NCBI RefSeq assembly: GCF_001411555.2
Contig: NC_049905.1
Span: 17,722,097 to 17,786,096, forward strand
DNA from: Juglans regia
Taxonomy: Eukaryota; Streptophyta; Magnoliopsida; Fagales; Juglandaceae
Direction of reading: 5' to 3'
Length of the DNA stretch: 64,000 bases
A program made the position numbers and the translations under genes. The notes under the pieces were generated by a model. That model searched no databases. It worked only from the letters and a program-made list of their open reading frames with translations, and was not told the origin of the DNA. Shown one piece after another: positions 10,359-22,900 of the stretch; positions within the stretch are counted from its first letter, which is position 1, and every line of letters starts with the position of its first letter.

Positions 10359-13076
10359 CTACTGGCGTCTCCTTCGAGCCTCGTTGGTAAGGATAGTCTT
10401 CTCCATCTGTAATCGAGTATGTATGTATATCTAAGTTATTAGAGCAAGCATATGTGCAACAATACAAGTAAAACACAGATTGATAAAAGCAAACAGGTCA
10501 AATTCAAACCAAGTATTACCTGCGCAATGTAATTCAGACTGTCGCGCAGAATGCAGTATTCACGTTTGACCTTGTCGAAGGCTTCAAAGGATCTAAAAAC
10601 AGAAGATAAGGGGATAAAAGAGGATTGCAAAAGAAGGAAGAGATTTCTAATTACATCCCTTACAGTATAAGACGTGTTTATAAGGTAAAGAAAAAATATA
10701 AGACGTGCTAATCGCCTTGAAGATTTGGTCTTATTGCCTACGAATAAATCTTACTGCATTCTACTTCTCTTTTTCATGAGTGTTTGTGCCCTTTTTATCT
10801 GAATATCATAAGGAACCTCACTATAGTTGAGGTTAAAAATAGTTCTAATTTTCTCTGAACAAGATAACATCAGAACTCGAATCCAATTGCATATATACCT
10901 AGGAATCTGCAGGTACAATTACATATATGCAGCAACAAATACGAAAACTCATTTGCCGAAAACTGACAGAGTAAGATATTAAATAAATCATGTGATAAAT
11001 TTGGCCCTTTGGGAGAACAAAGTAGGGCATTATTTTTCCTAAAAAAGTAACATTCATGTGATAAGGGTCAAAATTTTAGATCTTTTGCAAACATTTGATT
11101 ATAGTGAAAACAGTGTGGCAATGAAAAATGACTCCTTACTTACCCCTCCTTGATCTTGTTGTTGCTAGCTTGTCGAAGCTCACAACAGGCAAGGACCATC
11201 CGATGACCACCAACGCTTTAATCCCAGCATATCACATAAGATTGATATTCAATCAATACAAAATAACCAAGATTATAGTATGGGAGAAAGAAGCATCCGC
11301 TTAGGACAAACAATAATATTGGTGCGAATAAAAAAGGTAGCATGAAATATTTGTAGTCATATTTAATGTATCATGATTAATGAGGATCAAACATTATTCT
11401 GTGTGAGAAAATACTCTGTGTTCTTGCACTTTCTTATTGCACATAAAATTTTCCAACGAGTGGCTTGGATGGCATCTTTGTATATATGCAATATCATGTG
11501 TTCATGACATGATCCTTGCAGCTACTAACTTCTTTTCTTAGCCAGCTATCCATGATTTTGCTTCAATTTTGGAGAAAGTATCAAAATGACAGGGGGAAGG
11601 CCAAAAAGATGTTGGCTAAAGGTGATCAACTCTATACTTTAGAGATGCTAGTTGGAATCAAGTAAAACAAAATCAAATGAGGGGGAAAAGGAATTGAGGT
11701 TAGATAGGTGAATTGTTGCTTCAAAAAGTTTCATATGTGAATCTCGCCCGCACAAACCCTTGTGTGACATAAACGTGTGATTCACGCGCAGGTTTGTGCG
11801 CGTTCTCCTGAAATTCATGATTAGAATTTACTTCCAAATCTGGGGATGCATCACCTGCCACACCACAGCTGAGTTGGAAATAAGTTTAAAATAGGATTGT
11901 TCCTACTGTTTTGGAGATCCGATTACATGCTAAATCGGAAAAGGTCTAACTAATGCTTGCTCCTGACTTTTTGGATAATTAGCATGACTTATGATTGCTG
12001 CAACTGTTTAGGTCACACATACATGTTGATTAACGAGTCCGAATCATTAGGAAATGAACATATGACACATGTTTATGTCCAAAGTGGAAAAATCTTAAAC
12101 TAACGCTTGATTCATACGGTTGAAAACTTTGGCTAGATTTGCCACATGCATGCAATGCACATAGATGTCCAAATTTACAAGTCTTTCAACTTATTTCTTT
12201 TTCTTTCTTTATTTGAATACGATGTTCCACTAATTGCATGAAAACAAGAGACGATAAACAAAGCTTGTTTTCAAAATATTGAAGATTATTACCTCGAGCT
12301 ACTTCCCTTCAGTTGGTGAGCAAAAGCACTCACATTTTCATAGTCTATAACAGGCTCAGCCCTGATTTTAGATCAAATACACCAAAACTATTAGAATATC
12401 ATGTATGGAGGGAAAAAAAGAACAATTACATGAAATGAGACACCAATAGAGGATCAGGTATAAAAAAAACTTCACAGAAATCTGGTGAGTTCAGCTATGC
12501 CATTTTCAGCATCATGGCAGAACATGGAGAAAATCTCCGAAAGAAATTGAGGATTGCCATCATTTTCTAGATTTTTCACACGATCAAAAGCTTCGTCCAA
12601 TATCCCCTGCAATTAGAAACATGTACGGTGATCAAATGCTCTCTTATCAACAAGATTGGCAAATTATCTCAAACTTTTTCCATATAGTCAACTATAATAT
12701 ATACTCTCGAATTGACAACCCCCCCTCCCCCCCAAAAAAAAGAAAAAAGAAAGAAAGAAGAGACTGAACGGAGTAGCTTCTTCTTTTATTTATTCTCTTC
12801 TGGGTTTTTGAGCTTGCTACCAAACACATGAAGAAATTATGTAGTTGGATTAGTGATTTACAGAAATAATAATCAAAAGATTCAAACAAAACCCCACAAT
12901 CTAATACCTTAACTGATTCATACTAACAGATGTTACCCAAAAATTTTCGGGGAAAACAAATAAAAACCGAGGCTTTCAACCAAAAAAGAAAAGAAATTGG
13001 GAGGGTTTGAGCACACCTGCTCATGGGAGGACTGGATGTAGTTCATCAGCTGCTGCCTGAGATCAGTCCCCACCAT
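10359..13076 (-). CDS. Histidine-containing phosphotransfer protein (AHP/HPt family)
   Basis: HPt proteins relay phosphate from cytokinin receptor kinases to nuclear response regulators. Six minus-strand exons join in phase: 13017-13076, 12476-12606, 12293-12361, 11144-11215, 10520-10592 and 10359-10406 (stop 10359-10361), giving 150 aa. The start MVGTDLRQQLMNYIQ and the following GILDEAFDRVKNLE occupy the usual AHP N-terminal helices. AHQLKGSSSSVGG carries the phospho-acceptor His (residue 79) and the conserved KGSS, so it should be a true phosphotransfer protein and not a pseudo-HPt. The REYCILRDSLNYI helix and a basic ARRRRQ tail end the protein. The N-terminal half (NDGNPQFLSEIFSMFCHDAENGI) is rather diverged from Arabidopsis AHP1-3, so the subclass is left open. 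Intron positions fall inside the HPt helices. Confidence 0.88.
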
Positions 13077-13166
13077 TTTCTTGCTCTGAGAGAGAACTTA
13101 GAAAAACACAAGAGAGAAACAGAAAGCACTCGTCTTTGAGTTGAGACTTGAAATGCCTCACACCCT

Positions 13167-13175
13167 CTATTTATA
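13167..13175 (-). promoter_or_regulatory. TATA box of the HPt gene
   Basis: On the minus strand this reads TATAAATAG, a near-consensus plant TATA box. It lies about 90 bp upstream of the chosen ATG at 13076, which is a normal distance for a short leader, and it supports that start. Confidence 0.6.
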
Positions 13176-13179
13176 GGAG

Positions 13180-14700
13180 TGTTGGCAGTGTTTAGAGCTA
13201 TCTCAGTTGTGCAAAAAGTGTGAGAGGATAATGATGGTTATTTAGTTCTAAGGTGGCAGTGTGCATTGTCACTCTCATAATTGTCATGTTTGTAAACTGG
13301 CAGTTTCTTCCTTCTTTGGTAGCAGACCTGCCCTCTCCCCATACAGCCGGACACTTTTACACCCTGCAGTTACGGAAGACAACTCTTCACAGATAACCTC
13401 AGCATTTGCATTCCTCACGCGCAAGTATCACACGCGCTCATGCGTTATTTTTTAAGACCTCACTTTTTTTTTTTTTTTTTTTTGTGTTTTTTGAGGGAAA
13501 TAAAAAAAGAAACTGAATTTGTTTTTGTGTTTTCTACAATAATTAGGTTAAGTGTATACTCTTGTTTGTAACGTTTAAGAGGGCTCCAAGTTTGGAAATA
13601 AAATCTGTGGTTGTAGATAGACTTGTCTATGGTATTATTATTTTTATGTTTATATAACACAAAGAAATTAAATTTTTAAAGACACTCCGAACACTCAGAA
13701 CACTCTTCTTAAAAAAAAAATTAAATCTTAAGAGTCAATCAGCGAGTCGACGTGATTTTCTGTATTTATATATGTATGTGTGTGTATATATATATAATAG
13801 AAATATATGTGAAATGGCTTGGAGTGTATTTACTGATGTGTTTTTATTTTTGGATTTTGATGGAATATGAGAAGATAATTGAAACATTTGAGATATTAAA
13901 TCTGATATTGGGTCATTGACACACATTAAAATAGCCATAAATGAACTCAATTAATGAGAGAATAAAGAAGAAGTGAAATAAGTGTTTGCCAGAAATGCAA
14001 CAGATAAGAATGTATTGAGTTTCCATAGCTGTTATTCTTAGCAACGGTTACAATATAAACGTCTTTGACCATTAGAAAATGGTATCCATAAAGAGAATTT
14101 GCTTTAAAAGTATTGAACGTTATATGACACACGTGAAGATCACCATGATCTAGAATCAAAATTCGAATTTGCAAAGACCCGCCCATGTTATGTTTATCTC
14201 TATGTTCTTCTACTGCCAATTCATACAAGAATTTTACGTATTAAAAATAAGATAAATGATATTTACAATCTTACGATCTGGGATTTGTTCAACTTGATCA
14301 ATTTCATTAAAAAATCTCAATCCACAAATGATTACGCCAGTTTAATTTTTTAATTTTTTTCCTCGCCTCATGTTAATTGAGGTGATTACTCTTAAAAAAT
14401 GTTTTAGAAACCCATTAAGTTCTTAATTTTGTATATTGTCAATCAGATTGTTGAAGCTACGTTAAAATTGCCAAGGTGTTGGTAAAGTTTAGCCTAATTA
14501 AAAAATGCTTTTTGGACGCTCTATTGCATTGAGTAGTAGTACATACCAAATAATGATGTATTTCCTCTTTGTTCCTACAGAGAGAAAGTCCAGTCTCTCT
14601 CAAACCAAAAACTCATATTTTCCGTTCCGTCAAACGTCCATCTCCACCACATCCATTAGGTTTTCCATTTTTTTTTCCTTAGCTTTTCTTCTCCACTAGC
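13180..14700. other. Intergenic, no gene seen
   Basis: Upstream flank of the HPt gene. It contains a T17 run near 13467, a TATGTATGTGTGTGTATATATA microsatellite around 13770-13795 and generally AT-rich DNA. The short open frames on both strands translate to low-complexity peptides with no recognisable family. Confidence 0.5.
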
Positions 14701-14707
14701 TTTAGCC

Positions 14708-15265
14708 TGATCTATTGCTTTCTTGTGATTCACCATCGACAAGGCAATATTGGTCCAAGACAATCGGCGCGTGAGTCTCATGCACATTTGTATCTCAAGT
14801 CGGGTTAATATTTTTAGAGATTATGTATTGTCCTAAATCTGTTAGATTTGATCCATCCTACTCCAACATTATCGGCACATAACTCCTACACACCAACATA
14901 TTACTTTTTCCTACGTGCCGACATATCGGCATATAACTCCAACATTATCGGCACATAACTCCTACGCACCGACATATTACTTTTTCCTACATGCCGACAT
15001 ATTGGCATATAACTCCAACACTACCGGCACTCTCCACCTACTCGGGCTAACCCGATCTATTGCTTTCTCGTGAATCACCATCAACAAGGCATTATTGGTG
15101 CAAAACAATCAACACGTGAGTCTCATGCACATTTTTATCTCAGGCAGAGTGTCTAAATACTTTTAGAGATTACGTTTTATCCCAGATCTATTAGATTTGA
15201 TCCACCACACTCCAACACTATCAACACAAAACTCTTACGCGCCGACATAGTCAAATACGACAATT
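14708..15265. repeat. Nested direct repeats: ~345-bp unit containing a 76-bp tandem repeat
   Basis: The block TGATCTATTGCTTTCTTGTG (14708) recurs as CGATCTATTGCTTTCTCGTG at about 15053, and the following CACCATC-ACAAGGC-ATTATTGG, GTGAGTCTCATGCACATTT and TTTTAGAGATTA blocks repeat in the same order. Inside the first unit a 76-bp segment starting CCAACATTATCGGCACATAAC at 14863 is directly repeated at 14939, with a third partial start at 15015. The copies are close enough to show recent tandem duplication. No coding is seen. Confidence 0.75.
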
Positions 15266-17990
15266 TTTAGTTCCATGCAACTCGGGTCAATAAATATCAT
15301 CTCTCTAACTATATTACCGTTTTTTCTAATCGAAGATCTTTAGGATGAGGAAACAAGTCTATCCTTTAAACAACTCAGAACAACAAACTGCAATGCATCA
15401 TAACTAATCATTATTTTAAACGATTGCATCACAATTAAAACTATCCTTTAAGACGGATCCCCCCTCATGGGAAATAGGTAGAGATCAATTTATTTATCCT
15501 TTTAACTAAAATTCTTTTTTTTTTTTATGCTTTTTTTCTTTTTTTCGTGTGCTAGTTGTAATGGGATGGTTTTTAGAAAAACTTGCACCCGTTATTATCT
15601 ATCTTAATTTTGCTCTATAAATAAAGTGCTTACTTAGAATAATAATAAAGATAATAATTAAACCGGATTGAGTGTTTTTCTCACTTTTGCACCCACCAAT
15701 ACGGTAACAACACATCAACACCTAAGATTTTGTAAAGTGATGATACCACACTGGATTATAGCCCGAGTTCAAAACTCATTTCTTTAGCCCGACGGCTTAT
15801 CACCGATGCCTCCGCTCTCCCCTCTCCGTTCACTTTCTCATTTTCTCCGGCTAGTTTGGACACTGAGCTATTTTTAAATATTTTCAGACAGGACCATGCT
15901 ACACTCATTGCTCCCAGCAGAAACTGAGAGTTACCATTAGTTATAAGATTTTTTATATTTTTTATTTATTTTTTTATATATGTATTTTTTAATACTTTTA
16001 AATATTTTTTAAAAAAATAAAAAATCATAATATTATTAAAAAATACTTCTTTAATCATTAAGTAAAAAAAATTAAAAAATAAAGCAATAAAATTGAGCAG
16101 TAGAATTTAATAGTAAGAATAGTATTATCCTTTCAGATATTTCTTTCTTAAATATCACTAAAACATACTATATTTTTCAATTTTAAATTTTTAACTTTCT
16201 CATCTAATTATTATCTAAACATAAAACACAATACAACTTTTCCAAACAAAACACAAGAAACAATATAATTTTTTAAAATTTTAAAACAAAATTACTTATA
16301 TTAAAAAATTACAATTCAAATAATTTTTTAACTTTATAATAATTTTATTCAATTTTTTCTCTTGTTCTCAAAATTAATAAAATATCTTAATTCAAATTAT
16401 TTCATCAATATTCACAAATTATTTTACTATTCAAATATTTTAAAATATTTCAAATTTTCAAACCAGCCCTAAATCTCAAATATTGGTAACGGTTTCACCG
16501 TCAAAAGTTGGTTGCTCACAAACACTTGTACGCTTGCTAGCTCTCACGACCTTTCTTCTCTCCTTGCAACTCTCTCTCACTCTACCTCTCATTATCTGTT
16601 TTGCTGTGTCTTTCCTATGTGCAATAACTGATAATATTCTTATTAGCTTATGTTGTCATATAATATAATTAGACACTTTATGTTGTCTCTTGTAATTTTA
16701 CACTCACAAATAGGATTGTGTATAAATTCAAAAATTCGACTTCGATTTTGACTATGCTCCGACTCTACACAGTCAGAGTCGGATTTTTTTTTTTTTTTTT
16801 TTAGCATTTAAAGTCGGAGTCGTATTTACTGTCTAACTGACTCCATATTTGACCTCTGACTCAGAATTTAATAAAAATATGTATATTTATATATTGATCA
16901 TATATACTCATATAAAAAGTCTAGAATTTATATAGTTAAATTCAAGAATATTAATAGACTAATAATCAATGTGATAATTATTAAAGAATAATATCAATAG
17001 ACTATTAATAAATTATATGTACACACTACATATCATAATATCACTATCATACATATTACATATATTAGGAGGGTAAATAAAACTTGACTAGCCAATAGCG
17101 AGTCATGTACTATGTATAAGGTATATATTGTAAGACTATTAATTTATTATCTAGATTCTAATATAGTAGTAGTATGTAACTAGATTCTAATACAATATTT
17201 GGCTTCTATTTGAGTGGTTGGTTGTATTTCCTATTTGTAATTTATTCAATAGTGAATGTGATACTCCGTATTTACGTGTATTTTGACTAAGTAATTATTG
17301 CATTTATTAAGATTATGGGTCTTCTTATTTAAATTTTAGATGATTTATGTGGTATTATTTTAAGATTTTTTATTTTTAATTCGATGTGTTTTATTGTTAT
17401 TAATTATTGTTCATTATTTAAATTTCTCTTTATTTTAAATTAGTTTATTGTTGGATTTAATTATTTTATTTTTATTTAGTCACTATGTTTAAATTATTTT
17501 ATTTAACTCGTTGTTTTGAAATTATTTTCATTGGATCAATTTTGTGACCCAAGTTGTGAGGACTGTACCTCATTTCTTTCCCTCACTTTTTCTTTTTCCC
17601 TCTTTTTCTTTTCCTTCTTCTCTTCTTTTTCCTCTGCTTTTTCTTCTTCCCACGCACGACTTTCTCCTCCCTCTCTCCCGTCCGTTTGTTTCGTCCACCA
17701 TAGTGGCGCCGTGCGCCGTCCATATCTGTCATCACCCCCCCCCCCCCCCCATTTTCTTCCCCTCTTGCCAACTATCATTCCCCTCCACTATGGCAGGAAG
17801 CTTGGCATTTACTCCTATTTTAAAATCCCAAATAGTTTCTACAATTGTGCTTGTATCTTCTAGACCAAGTCGTAGAAGCTCGCAGATCAACAAATTGACC
17901 ACATTGTTACAAACGTATTTCGTACTTTTACGAACGACTCTAGCAACCTACAACAAGAAGATGAGAGGGGCTCGGTGTGCTAGGGGACAC
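15266..17990. other. Intergenic; AT-rich MITE remains and microsatellites
   Basis: The segment 16100-16470 is a decayed MITE whose right end (CAAACCAGCCCTAAATC) matches the family listed at 20776 and 58636. Around 16730-16860 a GACTCCGAC/GTCGGAGTC-rich stretch resembles subterminal sequence of hAT elements, as at 38700-38840. There are a T20 run near 16783 and a run of about 16 Cs near 17737-17752. The CT-rich frame at 17516-17996 is compositional. No gene is recognised. Confidence 0.45.
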
Positions 17991-18015
17991 CTATAAGCTC
18001 TTGTACGTAGCATTC

Positions 18016-19330
18016 TCATTCCAATAATTGCTCACCACGTACTTCTCTTACTCCTGCCTCTATCGAGAACTTTATCTTTAGGTGGTAGGTGGAGGTTACA
18101 ACCTTTAAGCTATTCATGGTTGGGCATCCAAGAATAGCATTGTAAGATGAAGGAGCCTTAACCACCAGGAAGTCAGTCATGGTGATGGTTGTGCATAGTC
18201 CTTTTCCAGCAGACATGGGCAACGTTATAGCGCCCACAAGTTGAACCATATCTCCTAAGAATCCTTTCATCAGTATGGGAGATGGGAATAGTCGGCCTGG
18301 GTCGGTCCCCATCTTTGTAAAAGCATCCCAAAAAATGATATTGGCCGAGTTGCCATTGTCAACTAGGATTCTCCAGGTAGTATAGTTGGCTACCAATAAC
18401 ATCACTAATAGAGCGTCATCATGAGGGTATTGGACTGGACTCCCTCGCAATCCTCCTCGCCAAAAGATATGGCGACCGCCTTCTAGTTCTTTGCTTGCTT
18501 TTGGAGTCTCTTTGTCAAGTATACTTCTTCGTATCTAGCCCTCTATGCATACGCCTTTCTACTAGAAGATGTGGAGCCACCCTCAGTAAATCCTCCTGCT
18601 ATCCTCTGGATCTCGCCCTATGGTTCATTTTTCTTATTCGGGCTTTGGCGAGGAGCATTTTTGGAATTTCCCCGCATTGTCCTTTGTTGTTTCGGGCTTT
18701 CACTTATGTGTGGCCTTCGAGTCTGCCCTATCCTCTAGTCTGAAGATTGCCCTCTGGGCATTGATTGTTGGGCGAGCAATCGTTCCAACTCCCTGTTTTC
18801 CCTCATTTTTTCTATCTTCTTCTTCAAGGAGTAGAAATCTTTTGCCCTATGCCCTTCCACTTGGTGGTAAATGTAGAAACGAAAATTTCTCCTGTTTCAA
18901 TCGCCATCGACCAGTGTACGTCCTTCACATTCTGCTTGCACGTTCAAACTCGTGTGTGCAAGCATATAATTTGGATTTTTGGAAGATGTGCCACTATTCC
19001 GCCCCATACCATACTGCTTGCCTTGCGATTTAACCTTCTCTAAATAAGCCTTCATGTCGGAGAGGATTAAAATCCTAGGCAAGTATCACGAGTGGGTACT
19101 GTTATATCATTAATCCATGGTTAATGAGAACTAGATTCAGATTCTATACTTGTGCATTTTGGCAATTGCCCCTTTGATTTGTGTTGCACGAGCCTTTGAT
19201 CACCAATTCTTGGGCATTTATGGTTGTGGGTTCGGCCCACTCTTTGCAAATGACTATTTGGCCCTCCACACATATTGAGGGATTGATTACTTGCAAGGTA
19301 GGAAGAGGCAACATAAGCAATCACCATTAC
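18016..19330 (-). pseudogene. Ty3/gypsy retrotransposon gag-protease remnant
   Basis: The minus-strand frame 18016-18450 (144 aa) matches the retropepsin region of plant Ty3/gypsy polyproteins: DDALLVMLLVANYTTWRI, then VDNGNSANIIF, then SYNAILGCPTMNSLKVV and STYHLKIKF. The catalytic DTGS is changed to DNGN, so the enzyme would be dead. Upstream on the same strand (about 18780-18900) is YHQVEGHRAKDFYSLKKKIE, the usual gag zinc-knuckle neighbourhood with its Cys residues lost. Stops and frameshifts interrupt the rest to about 19330. No RT, RNase H, integrase or LTRs are visible nearby. An aspartic protease host gene is excluded by the gag context. Confidence 0.75.
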
Positions 19331-20100
19331 TAAACTTTGTAAGCAAAACGTTGAAAAGTATAAAATATCAATGGGACTGAAAATATCAAGAAAAAGAACT
19401 AAAAAGTAAAAGCATCCAACAAAAACTAACCAGAAAAAAAATTACGAGAGCCAAAAAAACTAAACTTGGATTCGAAACATTTTTAGGACCGCAAATGAAC
19501 CAAGTCAAGTCAAACTCAAACAAGAGTGCTCACTGCTCGAGCTCGATTAACTTGTTTACCCGTTCGAACTTGGCTCGAACTCAAATAAAACTTGAATATC
19601 CTTGTTTGAACTCGATTCATTAACCATTAATGTTATTCGAATTTGGCTCGAGCTCGACTATAAATAAACAAATGACTCAAGCTCGAATTTTTTTTTTTTA
19701 ATTTATAAATCTTATCTTTTGATTAATAAAATTTTCTTAAATTTTACAAAAAAAACTTTAACCATTTAACTATTCTACCAAATAATTATGATTAAAAACT
19801 TCTTATGGTATAACTTTTTATAAAATAACTTATAGTTATGAATTAATAAAATAATACATAAACTAAATGTAATAAACTAAACTATTTAATACATATAAAT
19901 AATATAATAAATCAAAATTTCTAGTTGTATGATAAGTTCTTATACGAATTATCCTATACATACTTTGGAAACATATATATATATATATATATATTAGATA
20001 AGGTAAACACTAAATAAATTAATAATATATAATTAAGTATATAAAATATAACGAACATGTAATAAATATAACATATACATATATAAAAATATATTACGAA
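19331..20100. other. Intergenic repeat DNA, GCTCGAACTCG-type
   Basis: From 19500 to 19690 the sequence is built on CTCGAACTTGGCTCGAACTC-like words, a theme common in plant DNA-transposon subterminal regions, and it reappears near 20240-20450. The rest is AT-rich, with a TATATA run at 19972-19994. No ends or target duplications could be paired, and there is no gene. Confidence 0.4.
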
Positions 20101-20109
20101 CTACCACTA

Positions 20110-20235
20110 AAGAGATAGCTCAATTGGTACGAGCTGGTATTTCATGGCTTTAAAGTTAGAAGTTCGACTCTGGACATAAGTTAAAATCACTTATAGTAAT
20201 AAAGTCTAACCCTCCCCTTGGGAGAAAAAAATAGA
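20110..20235 (+). repeat. tRNA-derived SINE-like element (second family)
   Basis: GATAGCTCAATTGGTACGAGC fits a Pol III A box (TAGCTCAATTGG), and AAGTTCGACTC about 40 bp later fits a B box. A body and a short A-rich tail (GGGAGAAAAAAATAG) follow. The spacing is that of a tRNA-related promoter, but the sequence cannot fold as a functional tRNA. It differs from the SINE family at 22661. No convincing target duplication was found. Confidence 0.45.
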
Positions 20236-20775
20236 TTACAAATTTCAAAATGAGCTCAAATGAATCCAAGTTGAGCTCATTGATGCTATGTTCATGAACT
20301 TAAATCGAGTCAAGCTGAATTTATACGAGTAGTTTACTTATGTAATATTCGAATCTATATTAGAATTTACAAATATCCCATTTATTAAATAAACGGAATT
20401 CGAATCGAGTATATATAAATTGAGTTCAAGCTATTTACCTGCTCTATTCATTTGCAGCACGAAGTCCTTTGAACTAGCATGGTATCCTTCGAAAAACCAA
20501 GAAGCTAACTGACCGAAAAAGAAGAATCAGCGTAGCAGAATGATGAGATTTGAATTTCGGCTGGTAATCCCGTGTAGCAGCATCAATATTTGTAATTAAA
20601 AAATTGCTAACGTGTAATTACTTCACTGGTGGCTATAAAACTAGAGACACTGCCACATCTGGTCTGAAGGATATTTATAAATAATAAAGTATTGTGTTTA
20701 TTATTTTTCATAAATAATAGATAGACAAAAACTGTTGAATTTGATGGCAGCGACAGGTGGATATGGGCATTTCTA

Positions 20776-20965
20776 AGGCCCGGATATATAGATAGTTTTA
20801 TTTTATTTTATCTCATTTTATTTTATTATTATAATTTTTTAAAATTTTTACATAAAATATAATAAATAATTTAATTTTTTTAAATTCTAAAACAATAATA
20901 ATATTAAAAAATAATATTTTATTCAATTCATTTAAAATTATCTCATCTCTTTTCACTATCTAAAC
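20776..20965. repeat. MITE, ~190-bp family, copy 1
   Basis: The ends TAAGGCCCGGATATATAGATAG and the complement of CTATCTAAACGAGTCCTAAA form an imperfect terminal inverted repeat. The interior has the shared blocks ATAAAATATAATAAATAATT and AACAATAATAATATTAAAAAATAATATT found in the copies at 21744 and 58636. It is non-coding. Confidence 0.6.
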
Positions 20966-21375
20966 GAGTCCTAAATTTGAATTCGAAAGTATATATAAAA
21001 ATAAAATTAAAATTAAAAATAAGGGATTTCGCTAGAAGAAGAAGAGTAGTACAGTTTTATGATATGCAAGTTTCGCGCCGTATCTTTTTAAATGAGTTAT
21101 AAATTTATTCACTTAATACACGAAACTTACACATTTTAAAATTATAAATATTATTTTTAAAAAAGCTACCCGTTAATTTTACCTTAGACATCAGTTGGAT
21201 CCTTAACATTTTTCAGTTGCAGGTTATAACTAGTCAAATCCTTCTAATAAAAATTTCTGAAAAGAAAAGGCACAACAAAAAAACAAAATCTAGAAAGTAC
21301 TTGGTTGATAACCAATTGCCTAGAATCTAGACGAAACGAATTCCAGGAGGAATTACTCATCAAAACACTTCCATT

Positions 21376-21663
21376 TCACTCAGTGACTAATCCGACCACC
21401 TCCATGATCATTTGCACATGATTTGCCAAACACGTGCAGCTTCGTCCCCAAGTGCTTCTCCCCTCCCACCCCCGAGTGGCGGGGATGCAGCGGAACCCCA
21501 AAATTCCGATGTCTAATGCGTCAATTTGAGGGTGTTGTCGAGCTTTGGTTGCATCGTTTATTAGCTTTGGGTGGGTCATGGAGCAAAGGAGTAGTACTAT
21601 GGCGCAAGGGTCAGTCGTAGTAGTCCAAAGTATGGACGTGAAAATGTTGTGTCCACTGTCCAT
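21376..21663 (-). other. 95-aa open frame of unknown nature, probably not a gene
   Basis: This is the only notable frame between the gypsy remnant and CYP71. Its translation has no motif I recognise, no signal peptide or repeat, and no supporting promoter or splice context. An opposite-strand frame is also open over much of it. The segment is less AT-rich than its surroundings, so it may be a piece of an old repeat. I list it only so the gap is described. Confidence 0.15.
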
Positions 21664-21743
21664 ATAATCAGTGCAAAGCTACTTGGGAACTCTGTAAGAT
21701 TCTAACCGAAAATCCAAAGGAAAGATTGATTTGTCACTAGGCT

Positions 21744-21934
21744 CATTTAGATTCAGAGATGAATTGAGATAATTTTAGATGAATAAAATAAAATATTATT
21801 TTTTAATATTATTATTGTTTTAAAATTTAAAAAATATAAATTATTTATTATATTTTGTGTAGAAATTTAAAAAAATTATAATGATGAAATGAGATGAGTT
21901 GAGATGAATTTTTAATCCAAACCAGGACTTAGGT
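21744..21934. repeat. MITE, ~190-bp family, copy 2
   Basis: The left end (TAGGCTCATTTAGATTCAGAG) and the right end (GAATTTTTAATCCAAACCAGG) are inverted relatives. The interior shows AATATTATTATTGTTTTAAAA, the complement of the block in copy 1, so it sits in the opposite orientation. There is no coding. Confidence 0.6.
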
Positions 21935-22646
21935 AAAAGGGCTTAATTGTCTAAATTAAAAGTTCCAAGGACCAAAACAAGGAATATGTGAAACTCCAAG
22001 GATGATATTTGTAAAAAAAATGGTTAATATTTAAGTGCAAAATTGAATTCAGAAAATGCCCAAGGAGAAAATGAAAGAAATCTTAAAAATAATTACTTTC
22101 TTAAGGAGATGTGCCTATGGAAATCAACTTTTTAACTTTATTTTTTTTTTAATTTAAATCTAGCATTTTGCAAAAATATAGTTGCTCCAATGAAACAGTC
22201 AAAACGCTCCTAAAGACTCACTCTCATATGCCTTGGAGAAATCCATGCAAGAATTTCGCCTACCTTAGCATTATTTCTATGGCTTAGAAAAAGAAATAAT
22301 GACACATACAATGTTCAAATGAGTATCATGAGAATACAAAAATAATAAAATCTAAAGTATATATCGGATGCAGAATTTCCCCCACAGTTTAGAAAAGGAT
22401 TAAGACGAACATTTCAGCTAGAGAAATTACTCTTACATGAACAAGACCCCACATCTCAGTGGGAACTAGGTTGAGCAAGATGTTTTCAGCAGTGATTACA
22501 AACTAAAATAAATTCTCCTCGTTTCCCTCTCAAATGCAAACACGGTATACCTGGCAAAGTAACAAAACCTACTGTTAACCGTGATTCTAATTGCAGGTAA
22601 TTGCTTACACATCATTTAATGAAATATAGACCAAAAAATGTGATGT
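21935..22646. other. Intergenic, no gene seen
   Basis: AT-rich flank between a MITE and a SINE. No open frame, RNA gene or paired repeat end is recognised. Confidence 0.4.
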
Positions 22647-22660
22647 AGGATCTATTCTTT

Positions 22661-22900
22661 AACCCCTAAGGGTTAACTCAAGTGGTAAAAACATTGGTCT
22701 AGGTAGTATGCTCCCTCTAGGTCTAAGGTTCAAATCCTCTAGAGTGCAAACAATTTCTAAGGACCATCGGACTGGGGGAACTTCCCCATGAATTACCAGT
22801 GCACTTGCGGGAAACTCTTTGCCGAGGGCCTATGCATCCCCGGGATTTGTCGAGACTTTGGTTTCAAACACCCGGTGGCAATAAAAAAAAAAAAAAAAAC
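22661..22900 (+). mobile_element. tRNA-derived SINE with target duplication
   Basis: The head carries an A box (TTAACTCAAGTGG) and a B box (GGTTCAAATCC) at Pol III spacing. The body runs through GACTGGGGGAACTTCCCC and CCCCGGGATTTGTCGAGAC to CACCCGGTGGCAAT and ends in a run of about 17 A. It is flanked by a 13-bp near-perfect duplication, AGGATCTATTCTT at 22647-22659 and AGGATCCATTCTT at 22901-22913. This is the best-kept copy of a family with at least four other members in the window. Confidence 0.85.

Noticed and set aside
17516..17996. 115- and 150-aa Ser/Pro/Phe-rich frames
   Set aside because: CT-rich and poly-C composition makes all three frames open; there is no conserved motif.
20110..20180. 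Possible tRNA gene
   Set aside because: A and B boxes are present, but the stems needed for a cloverleaf do not pair and an A-rich tail follows; it is called SINE-like.
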